The notes beneath the pieces were generated by a model. The model searched no databases, was not told where the DNA came from, and was given only the letters and a program-made list of their open reading frames with translations. A DNA stretch of 21,272 nt from Gemmatimonadota bacterium (GTDB taxonomy: Bacteria > Gemmatimonadota > Gemmatimonadetes > Palauibacterales > Palauibacteraceae): positions 1 to 21,272 of the forward strand of contig JAOTWC010000004.1 in NCBI GenBank assembly GCA_029863105.1, written 5' to 3'. Within the stretch, counting starts at the first letter, position 1; the number at the start of each line of letters is the position of its first letter. Shown piece by piece: positions 6,340 through 13,499 of the stretch. The translations under genes and the position numbers were made by a program.

Positions 6340-8319
6340 CTAGTCCCTGACTTCCACTACCAGGCGGATTTCACGGCCGTTCTGCGCGATGGCGCTCTGT
6401 TCATGCTCCCAGCCGCCGGGCGTCGAGTACTGGCTGTCGAACAGGTTGCTCACCTTGAGGAACCCCCGGAAGCGATTGTTCAGACGGGACGTGGACAGGG
6501 TCAGATCGGTCAACATGAATGAGTCGACCATGTCTTCCCACACGCTCATTCGCTGACTGTCATACCGCAGATTGACGGCGGTCGTGAGCCAGGGCTGTGG
6601 TTTGAACGCCATTCCTGCTCTGACGAGGTACTTGGGGGAGTTCGTCAGAGACATGTCGAGCACGTCGTCGGTCGCATTCTGGTACACGAAACTCGCGTAC
6701 CCCGAGATGCCCCACTGATCGCGCACCTGGACTTCCAGCTCGATTCCCTCCGCACCAACGGCCCCACGATTCTGGTATTGAAAGATTCCTTGCCTGCCAA
6801 GCTCTTCTTCGATCAGGTCGGACATCGAATAGCGGAACAGGGAAGCGGTGCCATACACTCCGGGTGCCAACCTCTGTTCCCACACAAGCTCAAACGTCTC
6901 GATTCTCTCGTCCTGCAGGTCCGGGTTCGCTTCCCAGTAGTCCGCTTCCTCGTAGTTCAGTTCATACAGGTTGGGCGCCCGAAAAGCCCGACCGTAGAGC
7001 AGCTTGGCCGTGCCGGATTCACTCGGATGATACACGAGGGCCGCCCGCGGCATGAACGCCGAACCGGAGTTGGTGTAGTGGTCGACCCGCCCGCCCGCCG
7101 TCACCGACACGTTGTGGGTCAGCTGCAATTCGTCCTGCACAAAGAGGGAGTAGATGGAGAACGGAAAATCACCTTCGAAGAAGTCACCGGCTTCGTCGCT
7201 GAAATAATAGTCAGCCTTACTGGTTGTGCGGATTTCCGTGCCGACCAGGAGTCTGTTGGAGGCGCTGTAGTCCCACCTGAGGGTGGCCTCGCCGCCGAAC
7301 CACGTCACGTCGTTGTGGTCCTCCCACAGCCCGCCAGCCGAGTTTTCGTCATACGGGTAATACCCGTCGTAGGAATACCCGTCGTAGAAGGCGCGAACCA
7401 CCAGGTTCACCGGACCCGTAGACTCGCGATCATACTTGAGTTCCGCGAAGTACCGGTCATCGTGCGTGTTCGTCAACTCGTTGAACAACGTCTCGTAAGG
7501 CGCCGTCGGCACGTCCTTTTCCCGCCAGGTCGCCAGCGCAGTCAGGCTCAGATCGCCGAACTTCACGACCCCATATCCTCCGACGTGCATGTCTCGGTCG
7601 AGTCCTACCGCGAGACCGTCGTTGCCCTGCGGGCCGTCGAACTCCGGAAAATAGAAATCCTGGCCCTCTGACTCGAAATAGTTCGCCGTGACCATGACTT
7701 CCACGCCACTCTCAGCGGACGTCCCCAGCGTAAGCGAGCCGGACCGCGTCCCGAAGCTCGCCGCCTCTCCGCTCAAGCGGAGACCGCCGATCGCGTCGGG
7801 CTGTTCGGTGACGAGGTTGATTACGTTGAACATCGCATTGTTGCCGTAGATCGCCGACCCCGGGCCGCGAATGATCTCTATCCTCTCCACCGCCTGCAGA
7901 TTCAGTCCGAGGGCCGACCCGATGAACGCGCTGCCATAGAACGGCTCGTTCATGGGCCTGCCGTTGACGAGAAGCAGGCTGCGGTTGTTGTAGTCCGTCG
8001 GCCGGCTGAACCCCCGGTTTCCGAGGTATGTGTAGTTTCTGTCATTGGTGATGTACATGCCACGAACGTTGGCCAGCGCTTCAGCCAGCGACATCCACCC
8101 GTACGCCCAGATATCCTCTTTCGTGAGGATCGTCACGGACGCGGCGACTTCGCCGGTCGTCTGCGCGTACTTGCCGGCGGAACTGATCTCGAGACTCAGC
8201 AGCTCATCGAGACCAAGGACGGCGGCATCAGGTATCTCCTGTCCCGCAATCGGCTGGGCGCCGACCAGTATCGCGATGGTGCAAACCCCCGTCGCGAGAC
8301 GATTTCTGAAGTGTGGCAT
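6340..8319 (-). CDS. TonB-dependent outer-membrane receptor, copy 2
   Basis: 659 residues. The signal peptide spans about 1-26 (RNRLATGVCTIAILVGAQPI, cleavage after AGQ). The lead-in LGLDELLSLEISSAGKYAQ is the same type as in receptor 1, followed by the plug at about 57-172 with AASVTILTKEDI, LGNRGFSRPTD, SLLLVNGRPMNEPFYG, RIEIIRGPGSAIYGNNAM and NVINLV. The barrel is rich in Tyr/Asp/Glu, with a very Tyr-rich loop at about 311-323 (FYDGYSYDGYYPY). The C-terminus reads LVVEVRD, without the usual terminal aromatic. The ATG at 8319 follows an AAGGGAGAAATGGA stretch. The two receptors share the plug layout but the barrels differ, suggesting an old duplication with different ligands. It is co-transcribed with the yfiR-like gene 3 nt downstream. 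The substrate is unknown. Confidence 0.92.
   Translation of the reverse strand: MPHFRNRLATGVCTIAILVGAQPIAGQEIPDAAVLGLDELLSLEISSAGKYAQTTGEVAASVTILTKEDIWAYGWMSLAEALANVRGMYITNDRNYTYLGNRGFSRPTDYNNRSLLLVNGRPMNEPFYGSAFIGSALGLNLQAVERIEIIRGPGSAIYGNNAMFNVINLVTEQPDAIGGLRLSGEAASFGTRSGSLTLGTSAESGVEVMVTANYFESEGQDFYFPEFDGPQGNDGLAVGLDRDMHVGGYGVVKFGDLSLTALATWREKDVPTAPYETLFNELTNTHDDRYFAELKYDRESTGPVNLVVRAFYDGYSYDGYYPYDENSAGGLWEDHNDVTWFGGEATLRWDYSASNRLLVGTEIRTTSKADYYFSDEAGDFFEGDFPFSIYSLFVQDELQLTHNVSVTAGGRVDHYTNSGSAFMPRAALVYHPSESGTAKLLYGRAFRAPNLYELNYEEADYWEANPDLQDERIETFELVWEQRLAPGVYGTASLFRYSMSDLIEEELGRQGIFQYQNRGAVGAEGIELEVQVRDQWGISGYASFVYQNATDDVLDMSLTNSPKYLVRAGMAFKPQPWLTTAVNLRYDSQRMSVWEDMVDSFMLTDLTLSTSRLNNRFRGFLKVSNLFDSQYSTPGGWEHEQSAIAQNGREIRLVVEVRD
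7353..7387. repeat. Short inverted and tandem repeat inside TonB receptor 2
   Basis: ACGGGTA-A-TACCCGT at 7353-7367 is a perfect inverted repeat. The 13-mer ATACCCGTCGTAG occurs at 7360-7372 and again at 7375-7387 (period 15). It encodes the repeated YDGY unit of the Tyr-rich barrel loop, so it is probably an in-frame slippage duplication and not a regulatory site. Confidence 0.7.
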
Positions 8320-8726
8320 GTTCCATTTCTCCCTTGGAGTGCGTCGCGGATTCCTTGTCTTCCTCAGCTATACCGGGCTGCTAGGGCGCGCCGCATGACT
8401 CGGGATCATCCGTTCAAGGCCCTGTCCGAAGGTCCAGATCTACCATAACCAGACCACCAAGTACGCAAATCGCGGGCACCCGCGGGATCGCAGGGAGAAG
8501 TTCGTCCCGGCCGGGTGCGGGGCAGGCCTATTGCCGCCGAATCATGCGGATGAGCAACGCACGCGGGGTTACGGGAGAGGGTGTGGTTTCGGCGCTTACG
8601 GGGGGTTGTTGCGGGCGCGCCTCGGTCGAATCTGCCCACAATATTGCAAAACAAGAGAGGAGGCCGAGATACGGCCTGCGACTCGTCACGAGTGTTCCTC
8701 AGGGGCGAGCGCTATCGCGTGCCCCG
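8320..8726. other. 407-nt region without a convincing gene
   Basis: This lies between the start of TonB receptor 2 and the 3' end of the lipoprotein gene, so it should hold the receptor promoter and leader; no clear -35/-10 pair is visible. An open frame on the minus strand (8406-8654) has no recognisable protein features. Contents noted: a GC-rich hairpin CGCGGGCACCCGCG around 8470-8483, an 8-bp palindrome CAATATTG at 8639-8646, and the paired hairpins annotated separately. Confidence 0.5.
8645..8693 (-). terminator. Candidate terminator after the lipoprotein gene (two tandem hairpins)
   Basis: Read on the minus strand, ACTCG-TGA-CGAGT (8693-8681) is followed by AGGCCG-TATCT-CGGCCT (8677-8661) and then a pyrimidine-rich run CCTCTCTTGTTTT. 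It begins about 33 nt past the stop of the lipoprotein gene at 8727. The second stem (6 bp, 5-nt loop) followed by T-rich sequence fits an intrinsic terminator, though the T tract is interrupted. Confidence 0.45.
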
Positions 8727-9704
8727 CTACTCCGTGACGACCTGCCGCCGGAACCGGTCCACGAGGAGATCGAACGCCTTCGCCGCGGGCCGTCCCTGCT
8801 CGCCCTCGTACCAGCCCATCAGGATGCCGTCATGGACGAGCCGCGGGCTGAATTGCCCTCCGGTCGTGCGGGTGCCCAGAAACGGCTCGCTGACTCCCGG
8901 CCTGGTGTCGTAGGCGGAGTAGCGCCCGCTGGTCGTCTCGACGTGGCCGAGCCACAGCATGTCGGCCGCCGGGTCGCTCAGCAGTCCGATCGCGGACTGG
9001 TCTTCCGGGCGCACCGGAATCACGCGCGCCGATCGGGGGCCCACCTCAAAAATCGTATCCGGGACCGCCTTCGACCACACCCACAGGCCGTTGCCCGACG
9101 AGGCCATGAGGGTCTGGCCCGGCGTCGCCCTGGCATCCCGCAGAGAGGGCGGGCCGGTGTCCGGCGACAGCAGCGTATCCCGGCTGGCCCCCAGCGCGTC
9201 AGTACGGATGATCAGGACGCGCCGCGAGCTCCCGAAGTCGCTCGACGCGACCCCGAACAGATAGCCGATCGGTGCCCGACTGAACTCCATCACGGCCGGA
9301 AGGAACTCGATCTGGAACCCGCGAATGAACTCCCCGTCCGGCGTGAACAGGTCCACGGACCTGGTTTCGCCATCGTAGACGGAGAGGCCCAATTCCGCGG
9401 ATATCGCCAGTTTTGCCGGCACCCGGATCTGAACCGGTTCCCGATCATCCGCGCCGATCGCCGCATAGCGGCTCTGCTCCGGAATGAACAGAAACACCGC
9501 CTTGGCCACCGGATCCGCCGCCCACATGGACGACCGCGACACGGTCTTCACGTCCGTCGGCCCGATGGTCGGGACGAACGTCGTGTCGGGCTGCTGCCAG
9601 TAGGGCAGCGCGGCCGCCTCATCGCCCTCGGAGCCCATATCTCCGCACCCCGCCAAGGCCGCGCAGACCAGCGCCATGTTCCAGGAAATCCACTTGCGTC
9701 TCAT
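8727..9704 (-). CDS. Putative beta-propeller-like lipoprotein
   Basis: 325 residues from the ATG at 9704. The N-terminus is a lipoprotein signal peptide with lipobox LAGC, Cys20 (WISWNMALVCAALAGCGDMG). The start at 9704 is chosen for this reason; the frame extends to 9851 but without protein character and across a candidate promoter. The body has repeated short beta-strand units with Asp/Gly turns, such as LGLSVYDGETRSVDLFTPDG (105-124, followed by EFIRG), WVWSKAVPDTIFEVG and MLWLGHVETTSGRYSAYD. This is the look of six-bladed propeller lipoproteins in which one strand set reads ldvYD..t..v..F...G. Likely location: periplasmic face of a membrane. Ligand and function are unknown. The gene is divergent from the BTAD regulator 189 nt away, which may control it. 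Confidence 0.82.
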   Translation of the reverse strand: MRRKWISWNMALVCAALAGCGDMGSEGDEAAALPYWQQPDTTFVPTIGPTDVKTVSRSSMWAADPVAKAVFLFIPEQSRYAAIGADDREPVQIRVPAKLAISAELGLSVYDGETRSVDLFTPDGEFIRGFQIEFLPAVMEFSRAPIGYLFGVASSDFGSSRRVLIIRTDALGASRDTLLSPDTGPPSLRDARATPGQTLMASSGNGLWVWSKAVPDTIFEVGPRSARVIPVRPEDQSAIGLLSDPAADMLWLGHVETTSGRYSAYDTRPGVSEPFLGTRTTGGQFSPRLVHDGILMGWYEGEQGRPAAKAFDLLVDRFRRQVVTE

Positions 9705-9762
9705 GTATGCCCGTCCCGTTCCGGCATGGATTGCGTGCTCCCCCGACGTCCGACGAGGCTGG

Positions 9763-9790
9763 ATGATAAGAATCACCGGATTGGAGGCAA
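9763..9790 (-). promoter_or_regulatory. Candidate sigma70-like promoter for the lipoprotein gene
   Basis: Minus strand: TTGCCT (9790-9785), 16-nt spacer, TATCAT (9768-9763). The -10 matches TATAAT at 5 of 6 and the -35 matches TTGACA at 4 of 6. It lies about 58 nt upstream of the chosen ATG at 9704, in the divergent gap with the BTAD regulator. Found by eye only. Confidence 0.4.
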
Positions 9791-9892
9791 GGAGGGGAAG
9801 GTGTGATGATGTGGCGTTGAGGATGTGTTGATCCACGCGATCGATGTTCAAGCTCTCGGCCCAATCGGGTCGGTTCGAAACAGGCTAAAGAC

Positions 9893-12800
9893 ATGATCTA
9901 CTTGAGAGCTCTGGGCGGTTTGTCGCTGTTGGACGATCGGGGCCGCAACATTCACTTGCGCTCAAAGAAGCACCTTGCGCTCCTCGTCTATCTAGCCTCA
10001 GGGGCAAGGCGGACCTACGATCGTTCTCATCTCGCTAGACTGTTCTGGACGACGGCGGAAGCTCAGGCCAGGCATTCGCTAAGCCAAGCTGTCTACGACC
10101 TGACTCAGCGATTGGGTCCAATCGTCTCGCGAGGACCCGGGACAATCATCACCCTGAACGCTACCTGCCTAAGATCGGATGTTCTTCAACTTGAAGCGGC
10201 CTTGAAAGCTGGTAATCTCACTGAGGCTGTTGACCTATATCAAGGTCCGTTCGCCGAAGAACTGGTCGCAGCGGGAACCGACGAGTTTGATCGGTGGCTC
10301 GATGCTGAGCGAACACGTATCTCTCGGCTTGGTGAGCTGGCGCTGAGGCGATTTGTTGCAACGTGCGAGTCTCAGGCGGATTGGGGCAAAATGTGTGTCG
10401 CGGCCCTGCGTCTAACGGCATTGGCGCCCCTAGACGAGGCAATTCACAGAGCGTTCATGCGCGGGCTCTGGCTTCAAGGTGACGGTGCGTCTGCCCTCCG
10501 CCACTACGAAAGTTGCGTCTCTGCCCTACAAGCTGAGCTTCCGGGTGGAGTATCTGAGGAAACCAAGGCACTACTCGAAAAAATTAGAGAAGATCCTCGG
10601 CCTAGTGCACTCTTTTCGGAGAAGGACTTTGAGCTGCCCTTGATAGGTCGCGCTCGAGAATTCGGTCTACTCCGTGAAGCCGTTGCATGCATTGGCGCGT
10701 CAGCGAGCAGCTCGGTTATTGTGACCGGAGAGACAGGAATCGGCAAGACAAGACTCCTTGAAGAGCTCATCCGGTCACTGCGCATCGAACCGCTTTACGT
10801 ACTCGAGAGTTGTTGCTACCAGGTCGAAGCGGACGAGCCATACGGGTCCGTTCTGGACAGCCTTCGAGCGCTTCTCGCTGATAACGAGGCGACTGCAGCA
10901 GAGTTGGTTCCCCACATGCGTAACGTTGGGCAGCTTCTGCTCTGTGCTGCTGATGACGACGAAATACCAAATAATGACCTAACTTCAGCAGGGAGACAGC
11001 GCCGCCTGCACGACGAAGTTGTTGTGCTCCTGCAGGCGGCGTCGAAGAAGCAACCAGTCGTGTGGTGCATAGACGATGTTCAGTGGATCGATAGGTCGTC
11101 AGAAGGTCTTGTGCACTACGTGTCTCGTAGGATGGTCGGATATAGATTTCTTTTCATCCTCACCGTTCGAACCCCAGTCGGCGAAAGGCTTCCTTGTTCG
11201 AATCAGCGATTGCCCGTCTCTCGGCACGTGACGATTAGTGAAGTTCACCTTACGCCCCTGACTGAAACGCAGATACGCGAGATTCTGACACAAGTAGAGC
11301 CCGAGGCGCGGGACCATCCAGCCATGAGCTTGGCGGTGCGGCTGTCCTCCGGCAATCCGTCCTACGCCCTAGAAGTATTGAGAGCAGCGGCAAGTTCGAA
11401 GGAGTGGGCAAGGTCAGCTGTTCAGTGGGATCCTATTAATCACGTGCAGTTGAGGCGCGTGCTGGCGGTACGCCTCGAAGGCCTCAGCAGCAAAGAAATA
11501 CGGGTGCTGAGGTCCGTCGCTGTACTTGGTCGTCTGGCCAGACCCAGCCTTGTGGCTCAGCTGGCAGGTCTTAGCCTGGCCGAAACGGCACATGTTGCCG
11601 AAGAAGTCTACCGACGGCGGCTGATTGGCGACGAAAATAATCGCCTGACTTTCGTGAACGATGCCGTTCGCGAATACGTAGTCAGTCAGATGTCAGGGCT
11701 TGAGCACGCTGCGTTCCACTTGAGTGCTGGGAATGAGCTCGAACGGGAAGGGGGAGTGTCGGCCGGTGCACTCGCGACCCACTTCTATAAAGGCGACGAC
11801 TGGGCTCGCGCTTTCGGTTATGCGATGGAGGCTGCCACCGTCGCACGCGACTCTGGAGGCAATGCAGAAGCTGCTCATTTCGCTGGAATCGCAGCAAGTG
11901 CAGCCACTGGAAGCGACGAGCGCAGGGCAGCATTGATGGCTCGCGGGGACGCCCTGTTTGCCGAGGGGCATCCTAATGCTGCTGCCGTCAGCTATTCTGA
12001 GATACTGAGCACAACTTTGCCGCCTACGATTCCGGAAGTTGTGACTGTATTCTTGAACCTAGGTGCGGCCCACATTGAGGCTTGCAACTGGCCCGCCGCG
12101 GGGGATGTGTTGGCCAAAGCGGAATCACGCTTGGCATTATTGGAATCGTCCAGCGCTCATCTGCGCCTCAGGGCTGAACATGCGTCCATGATGCTAAAGC
12201 TGGCCCTAAGAACGGCGGATCAGGCTTCCTTGGAGGCACAAGGCTGCATCCTCAAACGATTGATTTCCGACCTCGGTCAGGTGGCTTCACCAAGAGCCGA
12301 AACTGCCTTGTCTATTCTCATGGCGGCTGCCGTCCACGAGTCCCTGACCGGATCAGGTGATCGAGCCACCACTCATTTAGTAGCGGCGCAGGGTCATGCT
12401 GCCTCGGTACCGCAGGCCGATCGGTTACGGTATTTGTCACTCAGGGGAATTGTTCGGACCCGCCAGGCTCTCTGGGATGCTGCCGAGGCTGATTTTCTGG
12501 AAGCGCACAGGCTAGGGGCCAAGTCGGGCGATCAAGTGGCCCTGATCCGTATATGGAACAATCTGGCTTGTGTGTCGCTAGGCTCTGGAGAATGGGCAAT
12601 GGTTGAGCAGCGACTGAGTGAGGCGGGTGCGATTCAGACCGGCATGCCCGAGGAGACAGACATGAGCATTCCGGTAGCCTTGAATCGTGCGAACATGCTC
12701 TTCTATCAGGGGTTTCTCTCTGAAGCGGCTGCTGCCTACACTCAGGCGGAAGTCCTGTGCAGGAATCAACGCTCTCCGGAGTACCTACCGGAAGTCATGT

Positions 12801-13159
12801 CTTGCCGGGGCCTAGTTGCCTTGCAGAGGGGCATCCGACATTCGGCGGAAGAGGTCTGGCAGGAGTTGCAAGTCGATCGTTCTAGCGTTGGCGCGCTGGG
12901 ATCTCAGGAACGATTCAAGCTTGAATGGTTTGCCGCGGCCATGCAGAGGCCGCTGGATGGAAGACGCCTGCTGAACGCGGCCAACGACGAAAAGGAACGA
13001 GACGTGCCTAGTTACTTGAAACTGCTAATGATCGAAGCTGTCATCATGCAGAGAGGTGAAGCGCACATCTCCGGAGTAAGGCGATCGCTAAAGGAGGCGC
13101 ACATGGGGTGGTTCTATCACTTCATTCGGCGTTGGCATCGAATGTCCGCACTCCACTAA
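9893..13159 (+). CDS. BTAD-type transcriptional regulator with AAA ATPase and TPR-like C-terminus
   Basis: 1088 residues. The winged-helix DNA-binding part lies at about 1-92 (LALLVYLASGARRTYDRSHL, then ARLFW and ARHSLSQAVYDL). The BTAD helical repeat domain lies at about 97-235 (DVLQLEAALKAGNLTEAVDL, YQGPFAEEL, ALRHYESCVSAL). The STAND/AAA ATPase starts near 248 (LIGRAREFGLL), with Walker A GETGIGKT at 279-286 and Walker B VVWCIDDVQWID at 389-400. From about 620 to the end there are helical TPR-like repeats (for example IWNNLACVSLGSGEWAMVEQ). There is no C-terminal LuxR helix-turn-helix. The ATG at 9893 is preceded by an AGG 9 nt upstream. The gene uses many more AT-ending codons than its neighbours, suggesting a different origin or low expression. 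It probably acts as an ATP-dependent, signal-responsive activator; the target is not known, and the divergent lipoprotein gene is the nearest candidate. Confidence 0.9.
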   Translation: MIYLRALGGLSLLDDRGRNIHLRSKKHLALLVYLASGARRTYDRSHLARLFWTTAEAQARHSLSQAVYDLTQRLGPIVSRGPGTIITLNATCLRSDVLQLEAALKAGNLTEAVDLYQGPFAEELVAAGTDEFDRWLDAERTRISRLGELALRRFVATCESQADWGKMCVAALRLTALAPLDEAIHRAFMRGLWLQGDGASALRHYESCVSALQAELPGGVSEETKALLEKIREDPRPSALFSEKDFELPLIGRAREFGLLREAVACIGASASSSVIVTGETGIGKTRLLEELIRSLRIEPLYVLESCCYQVEADEPYGSVLDSLRALLADNEATAAELVPHMRNVGQLLLCAADDDEIPNNDLTSAGRQRRLHDEVVVLLQAASKKQPVVWCIDDVQWIDRSSEGLVHYVSRRMVGYRFLFILTVRTPVGERLPCSNQRLPVSRHVTISEVHLTPLTETQIREILTQVEPEARDHPAMSLAVRLSSGNPSYALEVLRAAASSKEWARSAVQWDPINHVQLRRVLAVRLEGLSSKEIRVLRSVAVLGRLARPSLVAQLAGLSLAETAHVAEEVYRRRLIGDENNRLTFVNDAVREYVVSQMSGLEHAAFHLSAGNELEREGGVSAGALATHFYKGDDWARAFGYAMEAATVARDSGGNAEAAHFAGIAASAATGSDERRAALMARGDALFAEGHPNAAAVSYSEILSTTLPPTIPEVVTVFLNLGAAHIEACNWPAAGDVLAKAESRLALLESSSAHLRLRAEHASMMLKLALRTADQASLEAQGCILKRLISDLGQVASPRAETALSILMAAAVHESLTGSGDRATTHLVAAQGHAASVPQADRLRYLSLRGIVRTRQALWDAAEADFLEAHRLGAKSGDQVALIRIWNNLACVSLGSGEWAMVEQRLSEAGAIQTGMPEETDMSIPVALNRANMLFYQGFLSEAAAAYTQAEVLCRNQRSPEYLPEVMSCRGLVALQRGIRHSAEEVWQELQVDRSSVGALGSQERFKLEWFAAAMQRPLDGRRLLNAANDEKERDVPSYLKLLMIEAVIMQRGEAHISGVRRSLKEAHMGWFYHFIRRWHRMSALH

Positions 13160-13168
13160 GTATGGCGC

Positions 13169-13229
13169 GGCTTGCTTGCCCACTGGCGGCCGAGTAGTAC
13201 TCTCACTCGGCAAGCCAGAGATTTTCTCT
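13169..13229 (+). terminator. Candidate terminator of the BTAD gene, nested hairpin
   Basis: ACTCGG followed by CAAGCC (13205-13216) can pair with GGCTTG (13169-13174) and CCGAGT (13190-13195), giving a 12-bp stem interrupted by a one-sided insertion of about 15 nt. A second small hairpin AGAGA-TTT-TCTCT (13217-13229) follows directly. It begins 10 nt after the BTAD stop codon. The position fits a terminator; the bulge and lack of a long T run lower confidence. Confidence 0.4.
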
Positions 13230-13388
13230 CCGGCTGCCTTGCAAAAGCGCCTGCGAGCCATTCACTTGAAGCTGTATTCTGCTGGTGCGAGTCAACTGGC
13301 ATGTGGATGGCCCCCCGGACTCGCGTACTACCTTAGCAGAGCGGAGCGCGATCCTCCGAGCGAAGATGAAGCATGCCCGAAGCGGTGG

Positions 13389-13403
13389 GTATGACTGTCA
13401 TAC
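13389..13403. promoter_or_regulatory. Operator-like perfect inverted repeat upstream of HD-GYP gene
   Basis: GTATGA-CTG-TCATAC is a perfect 6-bp inverted repeat with a 3-nt centre, 97 nt before the HD-GYP ATG and 19 nt before the small upstream ORF. Its size fits a binding site for a dimeric regulator. No family is assigned. Confidence 0.35.
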
Positions 13404-13421
13404 GAAAGGGGGTACGGCTCT

Positions 13422-13469
13422 ATGGGCTGGTTATTTAAGCTGTTAATAGGTGGTTCGCTAAAGTGGTAA
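13422..13469 (+). CDS. Possible 15-residue leader peptide upstream of HD-GYP gene
   Basis: ATG to TAA encodes MGWLFKLLIGGSLKW. It has a good ribosome site (AAAGGGGG, 9 nt spacer), better than that of the HD-GYP gene itself, and ends 30 nt before the HD-GYP ATG. The peptide is hydrophobic and basic, like the first residues of small single-TM proteins. It may be a translated leader, a tiny membrane peptide, or the remnant of a longer gene. The evidence is only the ribosome site, position and residue character. Confidence 0.35.
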   Translation: MGWLFKLLIGGSLKW

Positions 13470-13499
13470 CGTAGAGATCTGGGGGGTCATCTTCTGACC

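Larger units (their letters stand above)
13160..13499. other. 340-nt intergenic region between the BTAD regulator and HD-GYP gene
   Basis: This contains a nested inverted repeat just past the BTAD stop, a perfect 15-nt inverted repeat at 13389-13403 and a possible 15-codon ORF at 13422-13469, each listed separately. A 72-codon frame at 13176-13394 (TTG start) has no domain features and overlaps the hairpins, so it is not called as a gene. Confidence 0.5.

Noticed and set aside
8406..8654. 82-codon minus-strand frame before TonB receptor 2
   Set aside because: Arg/Pro/Gly-rich composition and no ribosome site; more likely leader and intergenic DNA.
8544..9806. 420-codon open frame on the plus strand
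   Set aside because: It runs antisense to the lipoprotein gene, is very Arg/Pro/His-rich, and has no domain features; it is a typical shadow in high-GC DNA.
13169..13229. Nested inverted repeat considered as an integron attC or recombination site
   Set aside because: No RYYYAAC/GTTRRRY end motifs and no integrase nearby; a terminator is the simpler reading.
13176..13394. 72-codon frame after the BTAD gene
   Set aside because: TTG start, no ribosome site, overlaps the nested hairpins, no recognisable features.
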